The notes under the pieces are model-generated. The model saw only the letters and a program-made list of their open reading frames with translations. It was not told where the DNA came from and searched no databases. Below are positions 30,225 through 39,448 of a stretch of 64,000 nt of DNA, in pieces; position 1 is the stretch's first letter, and every line of letters begins with the position of its first letter. Origin of the DNA: Frigidibacter sp. ROC022 (GTDB lineage: Bacteria > Pseudomonadota > Alphaproteobacteria > Rhodobacterales > Rhodobacteraceae). Both the position numbers and the translations under genes were made by a program. The DNA lies in contig NZ_JANQDU010000002.1 in the NCBI RefSeq assembly GCF_024723735.1, positions 325,001-389,000 of the forward strand, written 5' to 3'.

Positions 30225-31277
30225 TCAATCGGGCTGATGTGCCGTCGCCAGGTCATAGGCCTTGCGCATCAGTGTTGGCAGCGCCGCCGGGCGGAAGTCC
30301 TGATGCCGCACAAAGCGGCCCCGGCTCGGTTCCACACCCACCGGGGCATCGGCCAGGCGCAGGGCCAGACGCAGATGGAAATGGGTGAAGGTATGGCGCA
30401 CCTCGAGTCCCGGGTCCCGCCAGCTTGCGGCCAGCGGCGGGGATTCCGGCGGCAAGGTCTCGGTCCAGTCCGACGAGGGCCAGGCCAGCATTCCGCCCAG
30501 AAGCCCCTTGTCGGGCCGGGTTTCCAGCAGCCATGCGCCATCGCTGCGGCGGGCCAGGTAGACATAGCCCATCCGCACCGGCCTGGGCCGCTTCGGCAGC
30601 TTGCGAGGCAGATCGGCGGCGATGCCCCGGGCACGGGCCATGCAGGCGGCGCTCAACGGGCACAGGCCGCAGGCCGGATTACGCGGGGTGCAGATCGTGG
30701 CGCCGAGGTCCATCATCGCCTGGGCGTGGTCTCCGGGCCGGCGTTGCGGAGTCAGGCGGGTGGCCAGCGCGTGCAGCTCGGGCTTGGCGGTCGGCAGCGG
30801 GGTCTGCACCGCGAAGAGCCGCGCCACCACCCGTTCGACATTGCCGTCGAGCACCGTCTCGGGCCGGTCGAAAGCAATCGCCGAGACCGCCGCGGCCGTG
30901 TAGGGACCGATCCCCGGAAGCGCCTGAAGTCCCTTCATAGTGTCTGGAAATGCGCCCATCGCGGCCACGGCCCGGGCACATTTCAGCAGGTTTCGGGCGC
31001 GGGCGTAGTAGCCGAGACCGGCCCATTCGGCCATCACCTCGGCATCTTCCGCCGCTGCAAGCGCCTGCACCGTCGGCCACAGGCTGGTGAAGCGCCGGAA
31101 ATACTTCCCGACCGCCGCCACCGTGGTCTGTTGCAGCATGATCTCGGACAGCCAGACCCGGTAGGGATCGGGTCTTTGCCCCGCCCCGCGCTCGGCGGGA
31201 CCGACCCGCCAGGGCAGCCTGCGGGCATGCGCATCGTACCACTCCAGCAGCGCCGCGCCGATCTCCAGGTCACGCAA
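30225..31277 (-). CDS. mutY: A/G-specific adenine glycosylase
   Basis: A 350-residue base-excision enzyme that removes adenine mispaired with 8-oxoguanine. SEIMLQQTTV has the catalytic Glu; LPGIGPYTAAAVSAIAF is the helix-hairpin-helix and the catalytic Asp is in VLDGNVERV. The 4Fe-4S loop is C-X6-C-X2-C-X5-C (CTPRNPACGLCPLSAAC). A C-terminal NUDIX-like domain begins about residue 230. The start appears to be TTG at 31277; no nearby ATG fits. Divergent from the DUF721 gene. Confidence 0.95.
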   Translation of the reverse strand: MRDLEIGAALLEWYDAHARRLPWRVGPAERGAGQRPDPYRVWLSEIMLQQTTVAAVGKYFRRFTSLWPTVQALAAAEDAEVMAEWAGLGYYARARNLLKCARAVAAMGAFPDTMKGLQALPGIGPYTAAAVSAIAFDRPETVLDGNVERVVARLFAVQTPLPTAKPELHALATRLTPQRRPGDHAQAMMDLGATICTPRNPACGLCPLSAACMARARGIAADLPRKLPKRPRPVRMGYVYLARRSDGAWLLETRPDKGLLGGMLAWPSSDWTETLPPESPPLAASWRDPGLEVRHTFTHFHLRLALRLADAPVGVEPSRGRFVRHQDFRPAALPTLMRKAYDLATAHQPD

Positions 31278-31358
31278 TCTTTATTCCCCACCCAGCCTTG
31301 CCTATGGTGCAGCCACGCCGCGCGCCTAGAATAGGCGGCGAACAGGCAAAGGCCAGCG

Positions 31359-31922
31359 ATGACACCCCGGACCCCGTCCCAACCACCGCGCAGGAATTTC
31401 GGCCAGGGCCGCCGGATGAAGGGATTCGAGCGGGCCGCGGGGCTGCTGCAGAAGCGGATCAGCGCCGCCGGAGAAAGCCGGGGCTTCGCGGTGTCGAAGG
31501 TCCTGACCCATTGGGACGAGATCGCCGGGCCCGAGATGGCGGCACTGACCCGTCCGGTGAAGATCGGCTATGCCAGCCACGGGCTGGGGGCGACGCTGAC
31601 GGTTCTGTGCTCGGGCGCCAATGCGCCGATGATCGAGATGCAGAAAGAGACGCTGCGCCAGCGGGTCAACGCCTGCTATGGCTACAACGCGGTGGCCAGG
31701 ATCGCCCTGACCCAGACCGCGCCGCAGGGCTTTGCCGAGGCGCAGGCCCTGTTCCAGGGGCGCCCCGCCTCGACCGCGCAACGCAACACACCCGACCCCG
31801 AGACCGAGGCGCTGGCGCGCGAGGCCTCTGCCCCGATCCGGGACGAAGCCCTGCGTGCAGCGCTTGAAGACATGGGCCGAACCATATTATCCCGGCCGAA
31901 ACCGAAAGGACCGACCCGATGA
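31359..31922 (+). CDS. DUF721 (DciA-like) domain protein
   Basis: A 187-residue protein with a basic N terminus, then the DUF721 core (GFAVSKVLTHWDEIAGPEMA, TLTVLCSGANAPMIEMQKE and LRQRVNACYGYNAVARI). Related proteins include DciA, which helps load the replicative helicase DnaB in many bacteria; that role is possible, not shown. The family often lies between mutY and a dsbA-like gene in this order. The stop overlaps the next start as ATGA. Confidence 0.85.
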   Translation: MTPRTPSQPPRRNFGQGRRMKGFERAAGLLQKRISAAGESRGFAVSKVLTHWDEIAGPEMAALTRPVKIGYASHGLGATLTVLCSGANAPMIEMQKETLRQRVNACYGYNAVARIALTQTAPQGFAEAQALFQGRPASTAQRNTPDPETEALAREASAPIRDEALRAALEDMGRTILSRPKPKGPTR

Positions 31923-32587
31923 ATCGCAGAGCTCTTCTTGGCGCCGTTGGCGTCGCCGCAATTGCCGGCGGCGGCTGGTATTTCAGCCGCGCCAAGCCGG
32001 GACAGACCAATTTCGATCTGTCGGCCTCGGCCGAGGATGCGGCGGACATCGACACCTCGATGATCCCGGAAATGACGCTGGGCAATCCCGACGCCAAGGT
32101 CACGGTCACCGAATATGCCAGCTTCACCTGCCCGCATTGCCGCGACTTCCATGACCTGGTGTTCAAGAAACTGCGCAAGAACTACATCGACACCGGCAAG
32201 ATCCACTTCATCTACCGCGAGGTGTATTTCGACCGCTTCGGCCTCTGGGGCGCGATGCTCGCGCGATGCGGCGGCGGGCTGCGGTATTTCGGGATTGCCG
32301 ATATCCTTTACGACACCCAGACCGAGTGGCTGGCCGGCGGCGATCCGGCAAAGATCGCGGCCAATCTGAAGAAGATCGGGCTTCAGGCCGGGATGACGTC
32401 CGAGGAGATCGACACCTGCATGAACGATGCCGACGGCGCCCGGGCGCTGGTGGCGCTCTACCAGAAGAACGCGGCGGCGGACGGGATCGACTCGACCCCG
32501 AGCTTCCTGATCAACGGCAAGAAATACTCGAACATGGCCTATGACGAGTTCTCCAAGCTGATCGACGCCGAACTGGCCAAGAGCTGA
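31919..32587 (+). CDS. DsbA family thiol-disulfide protein
   Basis: A 222-residue thioredoxin-fold protein with a Tat-like or Sec signal (MNRRALLGAVGVAAIAGGGW) and the active site FTCPHCRDF (CPHC as in DsbA). Additional cysteines occur at ARCGGG and DTCMND, and the cis-Pro loop is DSTPSFLING. It likely forms or isomerises disulfides in the periplasm. It is translationally coupled to the DUF721 gene; the CoA-transferase gene begins 8 bases after it. Confidence 0.9.
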   Translation: MNRRALLGAVGVAAIAGGGWYFSRAKPGQTNFDLSASAEDAADIDTSMIPEMTLGNPDAKVTVTEYASFTCPHCRDFHDLVFKKLRKNYIDTGKIHFIYREVYFDRFGLWGAMLARCGGGLRYFGIADILYDTQTEWLAGGDPAKIAANLKKIGLQAGMTSEEIDTCMNDADGARALVALYQKNAAADGIDSTPSFLINGKKYSNMAYDEFSKLIDAELAKS

Positions 32588-32595
32588 CGTCAGGC

Positions 32596-33741
32596 ATGGC
32601 TACAACTCTGGAAGGACTGAAGGTCGTCGAACTGGCGCGGATTCTGGCCGGGCCCTGGTGTGGCCAGATGCTGGCCGATCTGGGCGCCGAGGTCATCAAG
32701 GTCGAGTCGCCGCAGGGCGATGACACGCGCCGCTGGGGCCCGCCCTTTGTCGAGCGTGAGGGCGACCGCTCGGCGGCCTATTTCCACGGCGCCAATCGCG
32801 GCAAGAAATCGGTCGCGGCGGATTTCCGCACCGAGGCCGGGCAGGCGCTGGTGCGGGCCCTGGCCGCCGAAGCCGATGTGCTGATCGAGAATTTCAAGCT
32901 CGGCGGGCTGAAGAAATACGGGCTGGACTACGAGAGCCTGCAAAAGGTCAATCCGCGGCTGATCTATTGCTCGATCACCGGCTTCGGGCAGGACGGTCCC
33001 TATGCACACCGGGCGGGCTACGATTACATCATCCAGGGCATGTCGGGGCTGATGTCGATCACCGGCGACCCGGACGGGCAGCCGCAGCGCTTTGGCGTGG
33101 CGGTCACCGATCTGGCGACCGGGATGTATGCCTCGACGGCGATCCTGGCGGCGCTGCATCAGCGGACCACCACCGGGCGCGGCCAGTGGATCGACATGGG
33201 GCTGCTGGATTCCGGGGTCGCGATCACCGCCAACCAGGCGATGAACTACCTTGTTTCCGGAAAGCCTCCGGTGCGGACCGGCAACTGGCATCCGAACCTG
33301 ACGCCCTACCAGGTCTTTGCCTGCTCGGACGGGCACATCATCATCGCCACCGGCAACGACGGACAGTATCGCCGGCTCTGCGGGATACTCGGGCTGGACT
33401 GGATGGCCGAGGCTCCGGAGTTCCTGACCAACTCGGACCGGATCAAGCACCGTGACGAGATGACGAAGCTTCTGGCCGAGGCCACCGCCCGGATGGCGAA
33501 GAAAGAGCTGCTGGACGCCTGCGAGGCCCAGGGCATCCCGGCGGGGCCGATCAACGACATGGCCGAGGTCTTTGCCGACCCGCAGGTCCAGGCGCGCGGC
33601 ATGCAGATGTCGCTGGACGGGGTGCCCTCGGTCCGGCCGCCGTTCCGGTTCTCCGAGGCGGAACTGGCCACCGGCCGGCCCTCGCCCAAGCCGGACGAAC
33701 ACGGGCCGGAGATCCGCAAGCGGCTGGGGCTGGAAGACTAG
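32596..33741 (+). CDS. CaiB/BaiF family CoA-transferase
   Basis: A 381-residue class III CoA-transferase. LEGLKVVELARILAGPW and LGAEVIKVE open the fold, and the aspartate that forms the acyl anhydride is in VAVTDLATGMYA. RYDYIIQ-type sequence (GYDYIIQGMSG) is also conserved. Substrate unknown; formyl-, succinyl- and carnitine-CoA enzymes all share these features. It may be co-transcribed with the DsbA-like gene (8-base gap) but the functions look unrelated. Confidence 0.88.
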   Translation: MATTLEGLKVVELARILAGPWCGQMLADLGAEVIKVESPQGDDTRRWGPPFVEREGDRSAAYFHGANRGKKSVAADFRTEAGQALVRALAAEADVLIENFKLGGLKKYGLDYESLQKVNPRLIYCSITGFGQDGPYAHRAGYDYIIQGMSGLMSITGDPDGQPQRFGVAVTDLATGMYASTAILAALHQRTTTGRGQWIDMGLLDSGVAITANQAMNYLVSGKPPVRTGNWHPNLTPYQVFACSDGHIIIATGNDGQYRRLCGILGLDWMAEAPEFLTNSDRIKHRDEMTKLLAEATARMAKKELLDACEAQGIPAGPINDMAEVFADPQVQARGMQMSLDGVPSVRPPFRFSEAELATGRPSPKPDEHGPEIRKRLGLED

Positions 33742-33751
33742 CCCCGCCGTT

Positions 33752-35098
33752 TCAGCCCGGCTTTGTCTCCGCCGCGGGCTCGGCCAGATAGTCCGACCGC
33801 CCGATCGACGCATAGGCCAGGAATCCGGCCCGCTTGGCATCCCGGGGCGCATAGATGTTGCGCAGGTCGGCCATCCGCGGGGCGGCGGCCTTGCGGGCCA
33901 GTTTCTTCAGGTCGAGCGCCCGGAACTCGTTCCACTCGGTCAGGATCACGATGCAGTCGCTGCCCTGTGCCGCCTTGTAGGCATCGGCCACCCAGTGGAC
34001 CCCGGGCAGCAGCTCGGCGCCCTCGCGCTCGCCCTGCGGATCACAGGCCCGCACCTTGGCGCCGCCGCCGATCAGTGCCGGAACGATGGTGAGCGAAGGC
34101 GCGTCGCGCATGTCGTCGGTATCGGGTTTGAAGGTCACGCCCAGAACCGCGATGGTCTTGCCGTTGACCGAACCGCCGCAAAGGTCGAGGATCTTGTCGA
34201 TCATCCGCCGCTTGATCCGGTCATTGACCTCGATCACCGACTCGGTGATCTGCATCGGCACCGCGTTGTCCTGGCCGATCCGCGCCAATGCCTTGGTATC
34301 CTTGGGGAAACAGGATCCGCCATAGCCAGGCCCGGCATGCAGGAACTTGTTGCCGATCCGTCCGTCCAGGCCCATGCCCTTCGACACATCCTTGATGTCC
34401 GCACCGACCTTTTCGCAGAGCGCCGCGATCTCGTTGATGAAGGTGATCTTGGTCGCCAGAAAGGCATTGGCGGCATATTTGATCATCTCGGCGGATTCGA
34501 GATCGGTGTAGACGATCGGGAATTCGCGCAGGAACAGGGGCCGGTAGATCGCGCCCATCACCTCGCGGGCGCGGTCCGACTGGCAGCCGACGACCACCCG
34601 GTCGGGCTTCATGAAATCGTCGATCGCGGCCCCTTCGCGCAGGAACTCGGGGTTCGAGGCGACATCGAACTCGGCTTCGGGCGCCGCCTTGCGGATGATC
34701 TGCTTGACCTGCCGGTTGGTCCCCACCGGAACGGTCGATTTCGTGACCACCACCGCATAGCCGGTAAGCGCACCGGCAATCTCTTCGGCCGCGGCGTAGA
34801 CATAGGTGAGATCGGCATGGCCGTCGCCGCGCCGGGTCGGGGTGCCCACCGCGATGAACACGGCATCGGCCCCGGCGACCGCTTCCTTCAGATCGCCGGT
34901 GAAGGTCAGGCGGCCGGCCTCGACATTTCTGGCCATCAGCTCGTCAAGGCCCGGTTCGTAGATCGGCACCTGCCCGGCGTTCAGCGCCTCCAGCTTGCGC
35001 GGGTCCTTGTCGACACAGACCACCTCATGTCCGAAATTCGAGAAACAGACCCCCGAAACCAGGCCGACATAACCGGTGCCGATCATCGCAATCTTCAT
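33752..35098 (-). CDS. ugd: UDP-glucose 6-dehydrogenase
   Basis: A 448-residue NAD-dependent enzyme that makes UDP-glucuronate for exopolysaccharide or LPS. MKIAMIGTGYVGLVSGVCF is the Rossmann start, VGTPTRRGDGHADL the conserved loop, and GYGGSCFPKDTKAL carries the catalytic cysteine; VLGVTFKPDTDDMRDAPS is in the C-terminal UDP-binding domain. The ATG at 35098 follows AAAGGAA. Convergent with the CoA-transferase, 10 bases apart. Confidence 0.95.
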   Translation of the reverse strand: MKIAMIGTGYVGLVSGVCFSNFGHEVVCVDKDPRKLEALNAGQVPIYEPGLDELMARNVEAGRLTFTGDLKEAVAGADAVFIAVGTPTRRGDGHADLTYVYAAAEEIAGALTGYAVVVTKSTVPVGTNRQVKQIIRKAAPEAEFDVASNPEFLREGAAIDDFMKPDRVVVGCQSDRAREVMGAIYRPLFLREFPIVYTDLESAEMIKYAANAFLATKITFINEIAALCEKVGADIKDVSKGMGLDGRIGNKFLHAGPGYGGSCFPKDTKALARIGQDNAVPMQITESVIEVNDRIKRRMIDKILDLCGGSVNGKTIAVLGVTFKPDTDDMRDAPSLTIVPALIGGGAKVRACDPQGEREGAELLPGVHWVADAYKAAQGSDCIVILTEWNEFRALDLKKLARKAAAPRMADLRNIYAPRDAKRAGFLAYASIGRSDYLAEPAAETKPG

Positions 35099-35304
35099 CA
35101 ACCATTCCTTTCGCGGGCTGTCCGGCCCTCCGAATGCGGTATAGCCGATTTCATGTCAACGGCGCTGCCCTTGACCCTGCCACGCATTGCCCTAGGTTGG
35201 CGCCGCCCAACCGGGCGTCCGGTATGAAGCCGTGGCCCAGACACCGCCGCCGGACCCTGTTCACAGCCGCTCGACTGTTCAGCCAGATACCTTCGGAGAC
35301 CCCC

Positions 35305-35550
35305 ATGACCCAGCGCCTGCACCTTGTCTTTGGTGGCGAGCTTGCCGATCCTTCCACCAATGTGTTCCGCGACGTGTCCCAGATCCATGTGGTCGGGATC
35401 TTCCCGGACTATGCCAGCGCCTACAACGCCTGGAAGGCCGAATCGCATCGCACCGTGGACAATGCCCATATGCGCTACTTCATCGCCCACCTGCACCGGC
35501 TGCGCGACGAAGAGACCGCCGCCAGCCCAACCGAGGAACTGGGCAACTAG
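35305..35550 (+). CDS. DUF4170 domain protein
   Basis: An 81-residue protein, MTQRLHLVFGGELADPST followed by IHVVGIFPDYASAYNAWKA and RYFIAHLHRL. This matches the small alphaproteobacterial DUF4170 family that is often found just before the WaaA/lpxK genes. Function is unknown. TTCGGAGA precedes the ATG. The WaaA-like gene follows after 18 bases. Confidence 0.82.
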   Translation: MTQRLHLVFGGELADPSTNVFRDVSQIHVVGIFPDYASAYNAWKAESHRTVDNAHMRYFIAHLHRLRDEETAASPTEELGN

Positions 35551-35568
35551 GCCCGATGACCCGCGGTA

Positions 35569-36846
35569 ATGGCGATTTCAGGCTGGATCAGCCAATATCT
35601 TGATCGGCTGCTGGCGCGGCGCGAGCCGCCGGTGCCGGCACTGCAGGGCCGTACCGCCCTGCCGGCCGCGGCAGATGGCGAGCCGGCCCGGCGCCCCGGC
35701 ACGCCGGTCTGGTTTCGCTGCGACGATGCCGGTTCGGTGCGTGGCCTGAGCGGGCTGGCGCAACGCCTGGATGCCGAGATGCCGGGGCTGTGGCCCCTGG
35801 TCACCCTGCCCCGCGATCCCTCGCCCGACGACAGCGCCGCAATCGCCGCGATGGATGTCGAACTGACCCCCTGCCCGCCCGAGGACCCTGTCGCCCTGTC
35901 CGGCTTTCTCGACCGCTGGCAGCCGGCGGCGGCGGTCCTGCTGGGCGACGTGCTGTTGCCCGCAACGGTCCAGGCGCTGCACCGACGCGGTCTGCCGGTG
36001 CTGGGCTGCGATATTCGCCTGTCGGGGGCCAGCTGGATGGAACGCTGGCCGTATCGGCCCCTGACCCGGCGCCACCTGGCCTGTTTCGACCATCTTCTGG
36101 CCGAGGACGCCGCCAATCTCGCCCGGTTGCGGAGCCTGGGCGCACCGCGCGGGAAAGCCGAGGTCGGGGGCGCTCTGCGGGCCGAGCTGCCGGTGCCGAG
36201 TGCCAATGAGGCCGAGCGGGTTTCCCTGTCGGAACTGCTGTCCTCGCGCCCGGTATGGTGCGCCTATGGCTTGCCGCTGGCAGAGGTCGAGGCGATTGCC
36301 GAGACGCAGGCGCTGGCGCTCGGCCGGTCGCACCGGCTGCTGCTGGTGATCGTGCCCGCCGATCCTCTGGACGGGCCGAAGATGCAGGCCTATCTGGAAC
36401 GGGCCGGGCTTGCCTGCGGCCTGAGGTCGGCAGGGGACGAGCCGAACGAGGTTCTCTCGGCCTATGTGGCCGATCTGGGCGGCGAGTGGGGGCTGTGGCT
36501 GCGCCTGGCGCCGCTGGCCTTTGTCGGCGGCACATGGACCGCCGGGGCCGAATCGCGGTCCCCGCTGGAACTGGCGGCACTGGGCTCGGCCATCCTGCAT
36601 GGTCCGGAAACCGCCGGCCATGCCACTGACCATGCCCGGCTGACGGCGGCGGGCGCGGCGCGGCAGGTCGTCGGCCCGGTCGAGCTGGCAACCGAAATCG
36701 AAACGCTTCTGGCCCCCGATCAGGCCGCAACCCTTGCCCATGCGGCCTGGGAGGTGTCCTCGGCGGGGGACGAGGCTGCGGGGCGGTTGCTGGAACATCT
36801 CACCCGGGCGCTGGACGGCGCACGCCCTGCCGGGGGAGAGACCTGA
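35569..36846 (+). CDS. WaaA-like (KDO transferase family) protein with altered active site
   Basis: A 425-residue GT-B glycosyltransferase of the 3-deoxy-manno-octulosonate transferase family, next to lpxK as is usual for lipid A genes. Family features kept include ASWMERWPYRPLTRR, DHLLAEDAANLARL and VGGTWTAGAES then SPLELAALG. However the WaaA N-terminal anchor is missing and the catalytic HAxSxGE motif reads RCDDAGS (residues 50-56), with Ser56 at the place of the catalytic Glu; the GGHN motif is also changed. It may use another acceptor, act as a partner protein, or be inactive. ATGA overlap with lpxK. Confidence 0.78.
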   Translation: MAISGWISQYLDRLLARREPPVPALQGRTALPAAADGEPARRPGTPVWFRCDDAGSVRGLSGLAQRLDAEMPGLWPLVTLPRDPSPDDSAAIAAMDVELTPCPPEDPVALSGFLDRWQPAAAVLLGDVLLPATVQALHRRGLPVLGCDIRLSGASWMERWPYRPLTRRHLACFDHLLAEDAANLARLRSLGAPRGKAEVGGALRAELPVPSANEAERVSLSELLSSRPVWCAYGLPLAEVEAIAETQALALGRSHRLLLVIVPADPLDGPKMQAYLERAGLACGLRSAGDEPNEVLSAYVADLGGEWGLWLRLAPLAFVGGTWTAGAESRSPLELAALGSAILHGPETAGHATDHARLTAAGAARQVVGPVELATEIETLLAPDQAATLAHAAWEVSSAGDEAAGRLLEHLTRALDGARPAGGET

Positions 36847-37838
36847 TGCAACCGCCGCGATTCTGGCAGAATCCACCCGACGCACCCGGCTGGAAGGCCC
36901 GGGCCCTGGCGCCCCTGGCGGCGCTGACCGCTGCGGTGACCGCCCGGCGGGTTGCACGCCGGGCGGACGGATACCGGGCGCCGGTCCCGGTGATCTGTGT
37001 CGGCAATGTGCATCTGGGCGGTACCGGCAAGACCCCGGCGGTGATGGCCCTGGTCGAACGGCTGCTGGCGCGCGGGGTGAAGGTGCATGTCGTCTCGCGC
37101 GGTTATGGAGGGTCTGAAAAGGCGGTCCTGAGGGTCGATCCGGGCCGGCACGACGCCGCGCGGGTGGGAGACGAGCCGCTGATGCTGGCCGCTTTCGCCC
37201 CGGTCTGGGTGGCGCGCGACCGGGCCGCCGGGGTCCGGGCGGCGGTTGCGGCGGGAGCCGGGGCGGTGCTGCTGGATGACGGGTTCCAGAACCCCTCGGT
37301 GATCCAGGACGCGGCGATCCTGACCGTCGATGCCAGAGAGGGCTTCGGCAATGGCCGGGTGGCGCCCGCCGGGCCATTGCGCGAGCCGGTGGCAACGGCA
37401 CTGCGCCGCGCCGATCTGGTGCTGACCCTGGGCGATGCCGAGGCGCAGGCGCGGTTCGATGCCCTCTGGTCGGTGGCGCCGCTGCCGCGGCTGGCGGCGG
37501 AGGCGAAGCCCTTGCAGACCGGAATGGACTGGCAGGGGCTGGCGGTCTTTGCCTTTGCCGGGATCGGCCGCCCGGGCAAGTTCTTTGACACGCTGCGCCG
37601 CCTGGGCGCCGATCTGCGCGGCACCGTGGCCCTGGATGACCATCAGCCGATCGGGGACGCCCTGCTGAAACGGATCGCGACCGAGGCCGGGGCCCTCGGG
37701 GCCGAACTCGTCACCACCGAGAAGGATGCAGTACGCCTGCCGCCCGAGTGGCGGGGCCGGATGCTGATCCTGCCGGTGCGGCTGGAACCGGTGGATTGGG
37801 CGCCGATCGACAGCCTGTTCGAGCGTCTGGGGCTCTGA
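36846..37838 (+). CDS. lpxK: Tetraacyldisaccharide 4'-kinase
   Basis: A 330-residue kinase for the sixth step of lipid A synthesis, on the cytoplasmic face of the inner membrane. The P-loop is GNVHLGGTGKTP, followed by HVVSRGYGG, VGDEPLMLA and LLDDGFQN, all hallmarks of LpxK. The N-terminal amphipathic region (PPRFWQNPPDAPGWKARAL) starts as in other family members. Its start overlaps the WaaA-like stop by one codon base (ATGA), so it is coupled. Confidence 0.95.
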   Translation: MQPPRFWQNPPDAPGWKARALAPLAALTAAVTARRVARRADGYRAPVPVICVGNVHLGGTGKTPAVMALVERLLARGVKVHVVSRGYGGSEKAVLRVDPGRHDAARVGDEPLMLAAFAPVWVARDRAAGVRAAVAAGAGAVLLDDGFQNPSVIQDAAILTVDAREGFGNGRVAPAGPLREPVATALRRADLVLTLGDAEAQARFDALWSVAPLPRLAAEAKPLQTGMDWQGLAVFAFAGIGRPGKFFDTLRRLGADLRGTVALDDHQPIGDALLKRIATEAGALGAELVTTEKDAVRLPPEWRGRMLILPVRLEPVDWAPIDSLFERLGL

Positions 37839-37853
37839 GCCGCCGGCCTTGGC

Positions 37854-38519
37854 CTAGAAATCCAGGTCGGCGTAATGCGGCGGTGGCGGGAAACCGGGAA
37901 CCTGATCCGCCAGCAGCGACCGGAAGGCCGGGCGCGACTTGATCTTGGCGTACCAGTCCTTGACGTTGGCGTTGCGGTTCCAGTCCACGTCGGAAATGTA
38001 ATCCAGCGCCGACATATGCGCGGCGGCGGCAAAATCGGCCAGCGTCATCGTATCGCCCGCCAGCCAGCGCCGCTGATCCAGAAGCCAGCCCATGTAGTCG
38101 ATATGGAACTTGATCGCCTTGGCGCCGGCCTTGACGTTGCCCGAATCCGGGTAGCCCTGGCCCATCACCTTCTTGTTGACCCGTTCATAGAGCAGCTTCG
38201 ACGTCACCTCGTGGTGGAACTTGTCGTCGAACCAGTTCACCAGCCGCCGCACCTCGTAGCGCTCGCCGGCGCCGCGGGGCATCAGTGGCGGCTCGGGTTG
38301 CTTTTCCTCGATATACTCGCAGATCGGCGTGCTCTCGGCCATCATCCGGCCATCCATCCGGAGGATTGGCACCTTGCCGGCCGGGTTGCGGCGCAGGAAA
38401 TCGGGATCCTGCTCCCAATAGCGTTCTTCGACCAGCTCGACCTCGATCTTCTTCTCGGCGAGCGAAAGCCGGACCTTGCGGCAGAAGGGTGACAACGGGA
38501 CGTGGAAAAGGCGGATCAT
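37854..38519 (-). CDS. fzlA: Glutathione S-transferase-like protein, probably FtsZ-binding FzlA
   Basis: A 221-residue GST fold: thioredoxin-like N-terminal domain (MIRLFHVPLSPFCRKVRLSL, RNPAGKVPILRMDG, ESTPICEYIEE) and helical C-terminal domain (DTMTLADFAAAAHMSALDY). It ends in an unusual acidic/aromatic tail, HYADLDF, which fits the FzlA group in Alphaproteobacteria, proteins that bind curved FtsZ filaments and drive constriction. An ordinary GST is the alternative; the CRK site and tail favour FzlA. The neighbour mtgA is also a cell-wall/division gene. Confidence 0.68.
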   Translation of the reverse strand: MIRLFHVPLSPFCRKVRLSLAEKKIEVELVEERYWEQDPDFLRRNPAGKVPILRMDGRMMAESTPICEYIEEKQPEPPLMPRGAGERYEVRRLVNWFDDKFHHEVTSKLLYERVNKKVMGQGYPDSGNVKAGAKAIKFHIDYMGWLLDQRRWLAGDTMTLADFAAAAHMSALDYISDVDWNRNANVKDWYAKIKSRPAFRSLLADQVPGFPPPPHYADLDF

Positions 38520-38565
38520 CTTGGCCCTCGGATTGGATCCTGTTTGCCCCGGTCCGCGTCGGGTT

Positions 38566-39318
38566 TCAACCGCCGAAGCAATCGGCGCGCCCGTCAATCC
38601 TGATGGTTTCGGCACCATCGCGGATCGATGCCGCCCGCTTGCGCAGTTTGGCGCTCGGTTTCGCGGCGGATCGGTGCTTGGGATTCGGCAGCACCGCCGC
38701 AAGACGCGCCGCCTGGTCCGCGGTGAGGTTCTTCGGCGTCACGCCGAAGGCATGCTGCGCGGCGGCGCCGATGCCGAATACGCCCTCGCCGAACTCGGCA
38801 ATGTTCAGATAAACCTCGAGAATCCGGCGCTTGGACCAGAATGTCTCCATCACCGGGGTGATCATCGCCTCCAGCGCCTTGCGGGTCCAGCTGCGGCCGT
38901 GCCAGAGCCAGGCATTCTTGGCGACCTGCTGGCTGATCGTCGAAGCGCCACGATTGCCGCCGCCGTTGATCGCATCGCGGATCGCATCCATGTCGAAGCC
39001 CCAATGTTCGCAGAAATTGGCGTCTTCCGCGGCAACGGCCGAGCGGAGCATGACCTGTGCGATGTCATCGGCCGCCACCCAACGCATCTCGACCCCGCCG
39101 AGACGGCGACTCTCGGCGAAGATGTAGGGCGTGGTCGGCGGGTTTATGAAGCGGTAGAGCAGCACCGCCAGCACGATCACCACCATGCCGGCCAGCGCCA
39201 GCCGGAACGTCCAGCGCCACAGCCAGCGCAGGGGACGGAACCGTCGCGGCTGGCGCCTTTTCTTCCGGCCGGCCTTTTTCTTGCCGGCGCGCAGAGGGGG
39301 CTCTTCGGTCCTTGCCAT
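38566..39318 (-). CDS. mtgA: Monofunctional biosynthetic peptidoglycan transglycosylase
   Basis: A 250-residue GT51 glycosyltransferase that polymerises lipid II. A very basic cytoplasmic tail (KKKAGRKKRRQPRRFRPLRW) precedes one membrane helix (LALAGMVVIVLAVLLY). The catalytic motif is AAEDANFCEHWGFD, with GASTISQQVAKNAW and NIAEFGEGVFGIGAAAQ following. An upstream in-frame ATG at 39330 would add four residues; neither has a clear ribosome binding site. It ends about 50 bases before the fzlA start. Confidence 0.93.
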   Translation of the reverse strand: MARTEEPPLRAGKKKAGRKKRRQPRRFRPLRWLWRWTFRLALAGMVVIVLAVLLYRFINPPTTPYIFAESRRLGGVEMRWVAADDIAQVMLRSAVAAEDANFCEHWGFDMDAIRDAINGGGNRGASTISQQVAKNAWLWHGRSWTRKALEAMITPVMETFWSKRRILEVYLNIAEFGEGVFGIGAAAQHAFGVTPKNLTADQAARLAAVLPNPKHRSAAKPSAKLRKRAASIRDGAETIRIDGRADCFGG

Positions 39319-39448
39319 GATCGCCAGCATTAGCCGCAGGCCGGTCCCGGATCATCCGAAAAACGCCGACCGGCCCGAACCGGCCGCGAGGGGTTGCAGC
39401 CATGCGTCGGCTGCGGGAATGCTGGCCCGGTCAACCGGAGGGGCCGAC

